Positions 25,042-40,300 of a stretch of 64,000 nt of DNA are shown here, piece after piece. The stretch comes from Eumeta japonica. Lineage: Eukaryota; Arthropoda; Insecta; Lepidoptera; Psychidae. The translations under genes were made by a program, and so were the position numbers. Each line of letters opens with the position of its first letter. Within the stretch, counting starts at the first letter, position 1. The notes beneath the pieces were generated by a model. It did not search any database, was not told the DNA's origin, and saw only the letters and a program-made list of their open reading frames with translations. Location: positions 1 through 64,000 of the forward strand of contig BGZK01000729.1 in the NCBI GenBank assembly GCA_005406025.1. The letters are read 5' to 3'.

Positions 25042-25336
25042 ATGGCGACGACGAAGACCTGGGCGCGAGCTGCGATAGTACTATCGATGCTGGTGGTGAA
25101 CTCATTCGCACGGGGTCAAACCGATTCTGGAGATTCGTGGTTGACCAGCATCGGTCGAAACCTGCATTCGGAGCTTACGGACGTGCTGGAGGCGGTGGAT
25201 ATACAATATGCTGAACCTGTCATCAATGCGACTTATCGTGCCAAAGAAGAGTTTAACCCGCGGGGCATGGGCCCCCTCTACAACGCCACTACGGTTGTGA
25301 TCGACCTCCTTGTTCACAAACAAGCTTATCCACCAG
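25042..25336 (+). CDS. Prominin exon 1 (signal peptide, N-terminal ectodomain)
   Basis: Codes residues 1-98 plus the first base of G99. The hydrophobic run AAIVLSMLVVNSFA follows a short basic start. Donor CACCAG|GTTAGT, phase 1. A second ATG in the signal peptide (residue 16) is a less likely start because it would shorten the hydrophobic core. Confidence 0.88.
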
Positions 25337-28300
25337 GTTAGTTGTCATTCATTCATTTATTCGTAATAAAATTTTGACTAAACTCTACTCCACATTGTAG
25401 TTTTGTATACTATCTCAAACGGATGTTTCGTTTAATTAACTTATTTAAGTTTTTATAAATGTTGAAATAATTTAAAAATGAGTGTTACAAATATTTAAGA
25501 AGGTAAAGTCTATTACTTTGTACAATATTGGATATTTTTGATTTATAGAACATGTTTATTAAACTAAAGTTTTGATAGGGAAATCACATCAGAAAACAAA
25601 AGGAAATCCCAGCTTGCCTGTATTGATGTTGTATCCTGTCATGAAATACAATTTATGATTATTATCCTCTGCCAAATTAAATGTAAGTTGTAGGAAAACA
25701 AATTGATCGTGGTTTATAAGTAGGAAAAAAATTATATGTAATATTATTATTTTAATATATTGTAAAGCTTGTATTTCAAATAAATATTTTTATTAAATCA
25801 TATTCCATTTATAAAACTGATTATTAATCAAATTGAATCTTTAAATATACATTGTTTTCGTTTACTTAATCAACTGACACAAATATCTACCCCACAATCA
25901 TGTGGATTATTCAATTTGTCTAATTATTTATGGAAATATTTTGACTTTGATAGCCAAATTTTTACCATGTTACTTTAAAATCAAGAGAATTAGGCCCTTG
26001 ACCACAGGCAAATTGATCAATAAGATTTTGAAAAACTTATTGGTCTATCAGTTAAAAATGAAACCACATGCTCTTGCTCGATGCATCGGAAATCATATTA
26101 AGTGCCAGTGGTCCCAAACATTAATCTATTGGTGATAACAGTCATTAACAGATCTCAACCCATATTGGACAAGCATGAGAGCTTAACTTGCAAACTTCAT
26201 AGGTAGAGATAAGATTCTGGAATAGAGGATGCATTGGAGTGGTGAATGTTGAATGTTGAAAATTAAATTTCAGTGTTCCAATAAAGTATATTTGATCTAT
26301 TAAGTGGAATTCAGAATCGCAAAAAGTGATTTTTTGAAATTTTTTAACTGCTATCAAAAAAAAGGAGGAGGATCTATGTTCATTGTATGTATTTTTTTTA
26401 TGTATATTCACGATAATTTAATAATCCTCCTTTTGTTATTGTGTTTGAAAGACCACCCGAGGTGGTTCTATAGTCACCAAGTCAAGATCTGATGATAGGA
26501 TCCCAGGAAAATTGAGGGAAACCCTCAAATATTATAGGCATGTATAGTGTTTGAGCTCTTTTTTAGTTGTTTTAGTTTCTCGATATGGTACTTGTCATAT
26601 CATGCTGCTGAGCTAAAGTTTAGCAATAATACTGCCATTTATTGCCAGAAAAACTACTCTTCAATGGCTGTTAGTAAAATCTAATGTAAATAGAATTAAA
26701 GTTCATTAATTATTAATCTATCTACATATTTTCATTCACCTATATAATTACAACATGACAATCATCATAGCTATAGCATTGAAACAGAGTGAATTAATTT
26801 AATATGGAAGCGAATTAAAATGTAATCTGTATGAATTGTAGAACTTTTATATTATAATGAATATGTGTAATTTATGTAGTTTGTATAAGAGTAATTTGGT
26901 ATTAGCACCCTACCTAAGAATATAGACCCTGGAATAATTACCAATGGAAAATAAATTCAGAATAGAAACTGTTTTTACACTCGCTCCAAATAAAAGTATA
27001 GGAGATGCCTGGTGGATTTTATTAGTCATGGCCTAATCCACGTGTAAAGTACCTAAATAAAATTATAAAGTTGTAATTACTCGATGAGTAAAAAATATGA
27101 AATAGAATAAATTTAAAAACAAATTAAAAGTGCCTTAAAAATCTTATTGATATAATTTTTAAACAGAATTCAAAAACAACTAATTTGTTGTTTTTGAAGT
27201 TGGTTTCAGTTAGAGATAAATCAGACACAGTATGTGCCTCGTTAGAAGAAGATGACTCAATATTTAACTTTTAATGTTTGTGGTTATATATTATATGTTC
27301 TATTGCCTTGCTTTTACCTATATAGAAAGCAGTTTCATATTTACATAGTGGACCACAAGTCTACAAAAGCTCTAACAAATTATTTCAAAGTTAAGATAAA
27401 ATAACACTCAGATGGTGGTATCTAATACCTATACTGATAACTAGTGTAAATATTTATATTTTATACAAATATCTGAATTTACTATGTGTTTTTGTTCATA
27501 ATGTTTTTTTTAGATTAGATTTAAATACAAAGTAAAACTAAGGATTGAGTAAAATTTATTTTAACTCCTTGAGTGTCTGCATCGTATCAGTGGAATGAAT
27601 GTGTACCATGGTATGAACCAGAACACTCGCCATTTTAAAACAAATTTTATTGTGAAATACGTATTGGTTTAATTGTGATATTTATCTATCTATTAACTTA
27701 TTTCATACAAGGTTGCTCATTAAAAATAGGCATTTTTTTATCTTTGAGATGTGATATGCAAGTACAAACTCATATTTACCTACATATAAACTTAGTCATG
27801 TACTTAGCTGATTAATGGCATCATTACTATCATTAGTTTAATTTCAGTACAATCTTGATGTATATTGTACATTATGGTATGTGGTTGGTGATTATGATAA
27901 CAAGGACTAAATGGGAAGTCCCAAATAAATAATTGATTTAATTTCAAGCATTGCATATACATAGACATGTATAGGAATTTGTTGATTATGACAGTATGTA
28001 ATCATGTTAGAGGATAAAGTTTTATATTCCATGATATCAATAGTGATCTAATCATTTTTGATATGAATATTTTGTTAAGAAATATTACTGAGGGTATCTC
28101 ATAAGTAATGTCAGTTTCACAACTGAAATTCATATGCTTCTTTTTATACATGTCATAACTTATTACAAGTCTTTATTTCTATGAAGAGTACAACTGTTTT
28201 ACTTTCTTTTAATGGTCTGTGTTAATTGATGAGTCAAAATGTTTTGATAATAAAAACATTGAGTGTGATAAATATGAAATTCATTGTCTTGTTAAGACAT

Positions 28301-31300
28301 CATTGGAAACAATAGCATAAAGGAGCCATGGTAGTAAGGAAAATATGTGACACCGAAGGAGAAGATACAGTCAATCCGAATAGAGCACAGCGTTGGTTTA
28401 ATCGTTTAAATAGTGTCTAGTAGATTATTTGCGTTCTAAGAGCTCACCCATATGGGATTTGTGACTGCAAAAGTACCATTAGAAAACCAATGTAGTACCA
28501 GTACTCACCAATTGTCGGACTCCCTTAGACCTTCTAAAAACACCATACATCACCCCTTAAAATAATTGAATAAAAGTTGTTGAATAGTGCCCCAAGAATA
28601 AAAGGAGATTCAAAGTGGAACGTTGAATACAAGTGTATTCCTTGCAGCAGCAGCTCCTTGACCTGCCAAAAGATGATCGTTTTATCACGTATTGTTATTT
28701 CCAATGGATGAAAATGGATTTAATCAATCTAAACATGGACAACCAGTGGTTGACTAAGGACAATTATTTGAACACATCGTGAAGATCCACTCGAACCAAG
28801 TCTTGTGCTAGACACATAAAAGTATTCCAATAGACACATAAAGCTTATGTGTCTAGTGGAATACTTTGAAATAATTTCAGATGGTTGAACTATCACTGTT
28901 GAGATATACAGTGAACAGCTGACACAAATGTATGAGGCTTTGTTGCATCATTATCCAGATTTACTAAACTGAAAATCTGATAACATGATAATGCTAGACC
29001 ACATACTGATAAATTTACATGGAATCAGATCAAAGAACTTGGTGGTATTGAACTCCAATCACATCTAGAATTTAGTCTGGACTTTGAATCATCAGACTAA
29101 TACTTATTCAGGTCCATGGCAAATTTCAGTCCAAAGGAGATACAGAGAAAATGCAGTACAGCAATTCTTTGCATCAAATCTAAAATGCAAAGAATTGAAT
29201 AAAAGTCTTGGGAGGTCTTGCTGAACTTTATGTTAAACCATAGAATATATTGGGCTATAATTTCTGTATTAAGATTTTCTTTTTATATGATGATTTCAAA
29301 AGCAACATAAACATTCAAAACCAATATTATTTATGAGACATCTTAATACATATGGATTCAATTTTAAATTTTTTATTTCCATAAGATGTTTCTTTTATTG
29401 TGTGTGCAATAGGCTTCTAGAGACTAGTGACTCTTTAGAGAATGGTTAGGTGTCTTTTTTTGGAAGATAGAAAGTCCAATATTTTTATGTCCCATGATCC
29501 AATACAGGGCTATAAGGAGATGTGTGCTAGAGCGAGAAGGCACGCATGCGAGTGTAACGATTTGAGGACAATGAGTGATAATGAGTGTGAAGAGCGGAGT
29601 GCGCGTCCCCTGCGGATGTCTATAAATAGATGCGGCGGCTGCGCGCGCGCGCACTCCTCCCGCTGTCCTTAGGGCCTTTTGTGTGATTTAATTTACTACT
29701 TAATTTTCTGTATTATCATATGTAATATTTTATTAAAACTCACTTTGTATGAGTTTGAGGAATGGAAGTGGTACTAATGTATATTTGTATTGAAAAATTA
29801 TAACAAAGTATTCTGAAAGATAGTTAATCATATTCATATCAAACTTAATAACTTGTTATCACATTCAATTGTTTACAGAAGAATATTAACATAGAAATGT
29901 CCACTCTTGTTAAAGGTCTTTCTAATTTTCAAGTTGTCAGTTTGTAGTTTTCAACTGTCACTTAATCAGTAATAATAAAATAATAATAATATCTTCAGAC
30001 ATAAATACATCACCATCGGGCCCCAAATCAAGCAACGAGGCTTGTACTACGGATAGTGCATAGTTGATATATATGTTTTTTTTGTAAATATATACATATA
30101 AACACCCAAATTCAAGACAATCATTTTTTCCAATCAAATAAATAAATGTTTGTCTTGTGCGGGAATCGAACCCACGCCCCCAGCGCAGTAAGTAGGGTCA
30201 CTACCAACTGCGCCAATAATGTAGTCGAATCACATTTGATGATAATAATAATTAGCATAGTAGATAGATCATGGTTGATCTCAGGATATAATGTATTACA
30301 TCCTCAGATCACCCATAAATCATAAATTCACCCTATCCTCATAAAGTACCTGTATGCGAGACGGAGGCATTAAAAAGTATGACCCTTACTTTTTGAAATG
30401 CCTTATTTTATTTTATGTTAAATCTGGTTTGCAACATTCTGGACCGAATTTAATAGCGTCGAGAGCTGAGACAAAAAAGTGAATAATAACTGGGATATAC
30501 CCCAGGAAAATATCATACATACAATTTTAAGGAAAATTAAGTTATTTAAATCTTTGTGGTATTTTACAACTTGTAAGTGAAGATTTAAATATGTGGCAAC
30601 AAATGCCTCTTCAATATTATGCTACCATTATATGTGGACTTGCCCCTCACAGTTATTATTTAAATTACTTGATAAACACATTAGGTTGGGGAAAAATATT
30701 TTTCATTCATAAGTAAAAAGTTGCAGTAAAATCTCTTTGCTTGTGCTGTTTATATCTTGCTAGTTTTGATATCATTAAGTAAATAATATTTAAAAAAAAA
30801 TGTTTTTCTTTCCACCAAAATGAGTAAATCTAATGTAGAAATTTGATATATTATTTAATTTTATTTCAAAAAAGGCAAAACTACGACGCAAGCTGTGAAA
30901 GAAACTTGTGAGATTGATGGATTTAATGCAGTGTTGGTAGCTGAAAACTACTTCAAGAGTTTTCAGACTGGTAATTTTGATGTCAAAGATGAACCTCGCT
31001 CTGGTCCGACTCGTTACAGATAAAGCTGATGCCATTTTGGAAAAAGTAGAGCAAGATTTGCATATTATATTTTAAAATATAAATGAAGATCTGGGAATTG
31101 ACCACAAAACAGTTTTGACCCATTTCAAAAAAGCTGGATATGCAAAAACTCTCAATACTTGAATCTGACACGAGGTCACTAAAAGAAATGTAATGAATTG
31201 TAAACTCATTTGCGATTCTCTATTTGAAATATAATGAAATTGAACTGTTTTTGGAAAAAAATGATCATAGATTAAAAATGGATTTACCACGACAAGAATG

Positions 31301-34300
31301 TGCAAAAAGGAACATGGTCAAAAGGCAAGCAACCGCCACAGACTATAGCGAAACCTGGATTAATTTGCAATAAGTTGGTGTTATGTGTATGGTGAGATTG
31401 AAATGGCATATTTCATTATAAGTATTACTGCCAGGCAAAATCATCGATTGATCTCTACTGCCAACAGCTAATGAGACTCAAGCAATAAGTAGAAAAAAAC
31501 GGTCGAAATTTATCAACAGAAAGTGTGTAGTTTTATCATGATCACAACACCGGACCACACACACCTTTAGCCACTCAGTAAATATTGACAGAGTTTGGTT
31601 GGAAAGTGTTAGTGCATCCACCATATAGCCCTCACTTTGCACCCTCAGATTTTCACTTGTTTTGGTTTCTTCATAATTCTTTAGGTAGTGTTAGATTAAA
31701 GTCACAAGCCAACTGTCAAAACTACTTATCTCAGTTTTTTGATCAGAAGTCCCAAAATTTATACCGCAATGGGATTATGTTATTACCTACAAAATGGTAA
31801 CAAGTTGTTGAACAAAATGGCATATATGTATTAGAGTTAAATATAAATTAAATATGATGAAAAATTATCATGAAATTTGTATATGAATAAACTTTTTCCC
31901 CGATTCTATACATATATACAGTCTATTAGCTTGGTAATCACTTATTTATAGTTACATAAATATATTACAGAAATATAGTAAATGAGTAGTATAAAAAAAA
32001 AAATAATAGATAGGTACATAAGGTGTTGATTGTATCCCAAAATTAATAACTATTAAAATTGTTATACTTATAAGTTTCATGTTGAATTATAAAAATAAGC
32101 AAATGATTTAGAATTAACCATTGATTCGTAAAGGAACAACACATTGTAATATGTAGATCATAATAATTTAGTCGTATTAAAATTGTTAGTGAGTGGTGAA
32201 TAACGTAGTAGTGGTAAAGAGTATGATAAAACTATTGAAAAGGCTGCGGCGGCCGGAGAGCGGCGGCGCGCCGCGCCCGAGGTCGGCGCCCACGGGCGGC
32301 CGCTGCCGGCTGCGCTCTTGCACTTGCATGAATCGCAATGCAGCGGCGCGGACGGCGCTGCTGTGACCTAATCGTGTTTGAAGTTGACGCTCAATACTAA
32401 CGAGTTATTATTTGGTGCTTGATTACCACTAAGAGTGTTTGATTCAATTTTTATAAACAATATTGATTTGTTGTCCAATTTTATTCTTTTTTTTCTTACA
32501 GTTTATTTATATGAAATTTTTATTCATTTTAAATAAAATGTTGAGTTCTCATTGCGTCGAATACAAATATGTGATATGAAAATCTAAATTTCAAATAATT
32601 ACATGTTTATGATATTTGTTTAACAAAACAAATTTCTTCAAAAATCAACAGAGTTAGATATTTTGTTGAAGGTCACTACTTATTTAGTAAGATATTTAAT
32701 ATTAAAACAGGAAAAATTAAGCCACAAAGGAAAGTCGTCTATACTTCTTACTTAATTTATGATATAAAAAAATATTAATGGATGTATGACGCAATTAAAA
32801 TCTGTGAATCCAATTTTATAAGAACCCTTTTTTGTAAAGTGTTCCTCACGAAACCAAAAGTAGTATAAAGGATTGAAATCTATTATCATTTGCCTTCTAC
32901 TTTGTTCGCACATTTGTAATTCATCCCATTTTGAATTGATTAATGAGATATGTTTCTTATGATATTGCAAGGCCATAATAGCTTTTTGGCTTTCCCTGCC
33001 TGCTGTACATTTTACGATATTCATCTGGTTCTATATTTATTATGGATAGATTTATTTATAACAGGAATGGGTCACAGATCACAACCCAGAGTTGTCATTC
33101 TGAGTTGTCATCGCTATCAGAATTATTAGTTATGCATTGATGCAGTATTGTACCAATGAAACATAGTAGGTACATACAAAGAATATTCCAGCATTTGTTT
33201 CTTCATTACTTTCTTGTACTACAGTATTCTTTAAAACGTTACTTTTCTCTTATAATAATGTAGAAGGTATTTTTAACATCATCAATGTTTCATCAGAAAA
33301 GGATTTTAGAGCAGTAGATCAATTGTGGGCGGAGTCCTCGGGCGAGTGCCAGTCGCGTTTACACAGCCGACCGATTTCACTCACGGAGCGACCTACGACC
33401 GATGTCGTAACGAGGTCGGCCAGAGACGTGCGCGCAACGAGGGGGGTTCAATTACTCCTTTTTCATTCGCCGCCATTATAGCAACATATACGCTATTGAT
33501 TAGTTGCATCTATCAGCGCAATAAGGCTAAAATTCGTTCTTCGTCTAGCATTGACTAGGTAGATGTATTCAATTGATATGTTCGCTGTCACGTCTATTTT
33601 GATATGAAGCCGGTGATGGCTGTCTTTTTAGGGTTTCGTGTGCAAGATTTTCGAAAAAAACTAACTGCCCATTGTTTATTATGTCAAGTTCATATCACAC
33701 CACTGCGGTGGGTATAGCTTATCAGAGGGGTTTGTAAACTTACTTTACCTTACTTATTTAGTTTTCTAAGTGTCATTAAATAAATAACAAGACGTTATTT
33801 TTTTACGTCTGTCTGTACATCTATTTGTCACAGTCTATTTTTCTTAGATAATAAATAATAATTATTATTTTTCGAGAAGAATCTATAAGGAACCGGATTC
33901 GAACTTGACCACGAACGGATTGACCAATGAGGCTTTAGCTTTTGTCAAGAGTACGTTAAACCGTTTGTTTCGGACGTTGTCATTGCGTTGGTAATAATCG
34001 TCATTAGTAGTCCCTGAAGTCGCACTGTGTCAACGCGGAGAGCTTTATGTTCAAACTATCTATCTCAAATAAAAATTATGGAAGGCTCAGCAATGGGATG
34101 ATAATAACCCGACACGACAACAAAAATACATATAACAATATAACTAAAGTAGAGATTTAAGGGACCTAATCACAGTCATAAGGCGTAAAGAATTCAATTC
34201 TGATTTGGGGGTTAAATTAGAAATAAAAAGAACTGATTTAAGTGCATTATGTGACAAATCAAACGAACGGGATTCTTGTGAATATACTGTTAACATAAAA

Positions 34301-37300
34301 TCGTAGTTAAATAGAAATGAAAATGTATTCGAAAGTTAAGCATTCTCTCAGTCTAAAAGCACTGACTCACTTCCTAAAAGGAAAGAAATGAGTATTAATT
34401 AAAAAAGGACGAAATTTTTATGGAAATATTGTGCATCATCGCGTATTTGTTTTGTGAAGAAATATTAATTTTTTTTATTCATAAACTACTATTTTATTTG
34501 CTCACCACCATCGGTAGTAGACAAAATGACGACAGTGAATACTAGGCTGAGAGGAATGAACTGCAAGCGGCGAACGGTTCGTCACACGCCGGCCGGTGCC
34601 GCGCGAACCGCCGCTCGCCGATAAGATAACGGCGCATGGCGCGGCGACGTCACGATAACGAGGCCGTTGCAATCAGCCCACTCAAAACGGCCTATTCTCT
34701 CTTCATGTGCGCTTGGTACTATTTCAGAAGCTTCCTGAACGGCGCCACGGTCTCGCAAAAAAGTAGGGCGAAAGGGGATCGCTCTGAAAACGGAATTTAA
34801 AAAGTTAAACCAATCATCAAACCGTTTACGCCTTATCGTCTTCATTGCCGTATTTTTTTTATACAATTTGGAGCTCTCTAATTATTCATGAATATAACAC
34901 GACAATGGCAGAATTTTATATATTATCTTTTAAAGATGGTTTTTGTCGCTATTGTTTCAGACGCTATGTGAAACATGATATACCTTATCAGAATAAATGA
35001 TTAAAATATTATTTTGTAGGGTAACTTCATCGCTATTTACAAAAAGATAAACAAATACATATTTAGTGTGGATTATTCCCGCGGGTCAACTAGCATACTT
35101 ACATTTTAGCTTGCCGAAAGGTTTTGCTATGTGTCCGGAGCTAACTATTGTATAAGTTACGTTCTGTCAGTGGCAGCGGCCGAGCATAAAATGTCGGCCA
35201 AGAGGGGCGGCGTGCGGGCCGCACCTGCATTGCGGCGGCCCCGACCCAGCCCCGAAATAATTCTTCACGGCTTTCCGCAAACAACAAGAACAGGACAGTC
35301 TACTTCATCCGGGAGAGATGTAAGGAACAGAGATTGCCGAAGGAAATCTATAGAGAAAAATAAGCCTTACATCACCTGTTGTGGAATGGTTAACGAGGGG
35401 TGCTCGGCAACACCGAATTGGTGACATATTGAAGAAAGGTCATAACAGATGAGCTCGTATGCAATGGTTGATGAAATGAAATAAGAATGGAGATGTGTAT
35501 CGCTCGCATTAACGTTATTAGAGAATTGAGTGCTCATGGGAAATTGAGAATATAATGGTGAAACTGCTTTTGGTCTTTAGAAACATGTTTTCATAGGGGA
35601 ATAAGTACCTGATTATAATATATAGCTCTATCAATATCGGAGATTTGTACCTATATTTACCCCGGTATGCACTTGGTTATTTGTTGAGAACATAGAACTA
35701 AGCCTTTATCCATTCATACACACAAAACAACGTACGTCTGTTTATCTGTTCGTTTGTGCATTTGTAGTTCGGGAACTTTTACTCTGATTTACATGAGTTT
35801 TGCTTAGTATGGAAATACTCTACGTAGATGACATTTAAAATTTTTGTAACTGACCACTTACAAACTGTAAAATATACGATATGAAAACATTTAAATTTAT
35901 AAAAATGAACTCTGCCAATCTTATTATGGATGTTGCATTAATTTTCATTTGTTTTTACAAATTGGGGGTAAAAGAAACTTATTTGTCTAATGACTATTTA
36001 CTGTGAATTTAACACGAGAAAATTTTCGTGCAATGATTTTCGTTGCCCGTTGCATTACAGCCAACAAGAAAGTTATGACAGACTTCGGTTGACGTTTTAT
36101 GATGAAACTCCATCTCTTTCGGCTGTTTATAACTGGTTTAACGAGTTCAAACTTGATCATACTAATCTGACTGACGATCGACGTGAGGGGTGTCTTTCAA
36201 CGGTAACCACCGACGACAACGTCAGTGCTGTGCGGTTTTTGATAGAGGCTGACAAGAGTGACCTACCAGTAGATGCGGACAAGCTTAGGCATCGGTATGA
36301 GTCGAATGCACAAAATCCTTCATGAATATTTAGCGGTCAGGAAGCTTTGTACTCGGTAAATAATACCTCATATTTTGATCGCAGCTCAAAAGTATTGATT
36401 GGTGTCGCGAATGATACAAAGATTTGCCGATGGTGACTCAAATGCTGTATACGACATAGTTATAGACATTACAAGCCGGGTTTACTGTTGCAATCCCGAA
36501 ACTAGAGTCTGCTCAGTGGCTGTTTTCTTTGGAGGAGTCGCCCACTTCTAAGTGACACGAGGCCGGGGCGTCGGAAAATAAGACGATGACCTCTTTGTTC
36601 GGAATGACAGGTCATTATGCAACAATTGTTTTAGAAGATAAAAAAAACAGTCACTGCAGACTGGTACACTAATAATTGTTAGCGTGTTGTTTTGAAATAA
36701 ATTCGGGGAAAACGACCTTGCTGTAGGATACTCCTTTATCGTGACAACGCTTCTTTACGTACCGCCTGACAAAAGTATTTGGAGACGTTAGGTATAGAAA
36801 TATCCGCGGTTCACGCGCCTGACAGTCCCGACCTCGTACCGTGCGATTTTTATTATTTCCTAAAATAAAAGAAAAACTTCAAGGAAAGAGGTTTGCGGAC
36901 GACGAGGAAGCAGTGGCTGCATATGGCAAAACCGTCGAAGCGACCCCCAAGTGCGAGTGGGCAGTGTTTGTCTCAGTGATTCCGTTGAACGCAGCAATGT
37001 ATTGATCTCGGCGGACACTTTTTTGAAAAACAGTTATAATAAAAATAATGTGCTACTTTGCTTAAGTTTTGATTTTCTAAGCACTTTCAGATTGACCCAC
37101 GTATTATCAGATTCAGTAGATTTTAGTATAAATTTGCCTGGGATAGATAATCCAGAGTATTAGCAGTATTTTAGTGGTTAGGTTGGAAGAACATGTGTAC
37201 TTGTATACTATAAAAAACTACACAACGTTCTATATATATGCTACACATATATATATAATACTAGCTTTTACTCACGACTCCGCCCACGTGGACATAAAAT

Positions 37301-40300
37301 TAATTCCTTCTCTTTTATGTCGCTCCATCATGAAATCAAGATCCTGATCGCTAACCCGTTCTCGATTCTGATCCCGGTCTTAATTTCGATGTCAATTTCT
37401 ATTTAAATTTTTTTGCGGTTTGCACACAATAATTTATTTATGCAATGTACAGCTTTTATTTAAAAGTAGACAGACAAGTATAATGTATTTTTGGCGACGC
37501 TGTGTTCTACCAGAATACCAAATTTTACCACTGGCCAGAATACCAGAATACCGAAGTATTCGGTGACAGATCTGCAGAAGAAAGCTAGGTTTATTGTTTA
37601 TGTTCAAGAAGATGTATCATTACTTTATGTATGTATGTACACCTTCGTCTACATATACAATTAATTCAAGCACGTTGTGCATTGCTATCGCGGCGTAGCA
37701 CGCACGAGCCGCATGATAATTCTTTCACGTAATATAATTGCTACTGCTAATAATGCCCTAGGTTATCCAACGTAACCAAATATGTAATAACACCTGGCCA
37801 ATAATGTGTTTTACTGCTAAAACAAGAATCATCTACATCTGGCAACTGATGCTCTAGCTATGGGCGCGCAAGCGGACATTCAGACAGACGTTTGTTTTAT
37901 ACTTACGGATTAATTTTGGATATTCTATTCGGTTTTTGATGCGGCGATATCTTTGCGGATGCGGTGTATAGGATATTATTGTCAATATAAAGATATCAAT
38001 GCCTGTAGGAGTTGGCCGCTGCTATATGCAGCGGTGACGTATACATCGACGTACTTACATTTTTAGCAATCCAATATCTATGTGGCCCGCTTACAAACAA
38101 TTATGAACACTGCGATAACGACGTACAATCGAAATTGTTTACATTTATGTGACTGTGCAAATTCAGAGAATTTATGACTTTTAATTTTCATGTGATTGTG
38201 GGTAATTCCCTGTGAAGTCTTTAATAGCTACATGTAATAATATTTGTTTGATAAAGTTCGTATCAAATATCAGAATTTAATGAACTCGGATGACGTATAT
38301 TCATTTTGAATATTATTTATAACGGACTTAATTTTTTGAAAACATGTTATACAAATTCGTTGTAAATTAAAATGTGACTATAAATTCTAAATTATTAAAA
38401 ACTGAAAGTCTTTAAAAATCTGTAAAACGGTTGACTCTACAGGCTATCTCTGTAGCTTTCCGCTATGATATTTATCTATGTGTTTTCGAGTTCCTTGAGT
38501 TACAAATATTGTCTGAATTGTTGAGCTCAAAAACTTAAAACACGGTTGACCCTTTAGGTTGTCCCTGAAACTTCGTACTACTTTCGAGCTCAAACTCATA
38601 AAAATAAAAGAGCAGTAAATAATTGAACTCATCATTCTTAAAAGATCCGTTTTATTGTGTCTTTAAGCTCAAAAATATAATTATTCTATAACGTTTTGAG
38701 CGCTAACAAGTAAAAAATCTATATGTATTATACAGTTGCTTTTTATTTTAATTTACAACTATAATATTTATGAAACACATTTTATTTTGTTCTCCTTTAT
38801 GACATTTGATGCAATTTTTTAAACAGAAAAAAGTGATCGAGCAGCAAACATCAATTCATCAAGAATTTCACGTTATTTTGAAAAAAAAAATCTTATGAAT
38901 TTTCCCTTAACGATATCTCTCGAATGAATTAACCGATTTTTATGCAGTTTGCGGCAGTTGATGCATCTTACACACTAACACACGCACGCACACGCACGCA
39001 AGCACGCACGCACGCACAGACATACAGACATCACTCGGGGAATTGTTGAAATATATTTTTTAAGACCTTAAAATGTCAAGATCCGGTGAGAACTCGGTTT
39101 TCCAAAATCGGGGTGAATAGGTGAAAACAGTAACTTTTCGATTCTGTGAAAATTTTTCAATTTTCATAGCGTAATGTTAAAAAAATATTCAGTTACGTGT
39201 AATATACAAGGAAAATAATTTATGTGTTTATATTTTGTAAGTAGGTAGTTACGTATTATATTTTCGTTCTCGCCGAGACGCAATACCCGCTGCGCAGGAA
39301 AGAAACGCCTCGATGGTTCGTTAGTTAAAAATCGATCCACCCTTTGCGCTCTAAAGGTTAACCGACTGTTGAACACCACCCTTTAAGCGTTCTCCTTCAA
39401 AATACGTACGGGTGGACGTTCTAGATAATTCTGATAGGAAGTTGAAAAATATTTTAAACGGAATGCACAAAATAAGTAGTCTACTACTACCCACTCATGT
39501 TGTGGTGGAAGGTATACCTATATTCGAGCCAGTGCTAATACCTGCCCATAAAGTGACGTAGATCAATTTTTGGTAGTTTTACAAAAGAATGTTTATTTGG
39601 TCGACCTGGTTCTACTCTCGGCAACCGGTCGCGGATTCTGTGTCGATGTTGCCGCGACGGCGCTGCGGCGCGTGGTCGTCCAGGAGGGCGTGAGCCGCCG
39701 ACACGAGCGCACAGTACCGTTTCTCGAACTGCTCGCGTTCCGCATGTGTCGCCTCCTGCCGCGAACGTGGTCGTCCAGGAGGGCGTTATTGTTTCGGCGA
39801 TACATGCGTCAGCCTGCCGCGACGGCGCTGCGGCGCGTGGTCGTCCAGCCCGCCGACACGAGCGCACAGTATTGAACTGCTCTCGCAACTGCTCGCGCTC
39901 GGCGCATGAGCCGCCGACACGAGCGCACAGTCGTTTCAGCCGTTCTGCCGTCGAGTTCCGCGCTGCGGCGCGTGGTCGTCCAGGAGGGCGTGAGCCGCCG
40001 ACACGAGCGCACAGTACTTTCGAACTGCTCGCGTTCCGCATACATGTCGTCAGCCTCCGCCGCGACGGCGCTGCGGCGCGTGGTCGTCCAGGAGGGCGTG
40101 AGCCGCCGACACGAGCGCACAGTATTGTTTCTCGAACTGCTCGCGTTCCGCATACATGTCGTCAGCCTTCCGCCGCGACGGCGCTGCGGCGCGTGGTCGT
40201 CCAGGAGGGCGTGCGCCGCCGACACGAGCGCACAGTATTGTTTCTCGAACTGCTCGCGTTCCGCATACATGTCGTCAGCCTTCCGCCGCGACGGCGCTGC

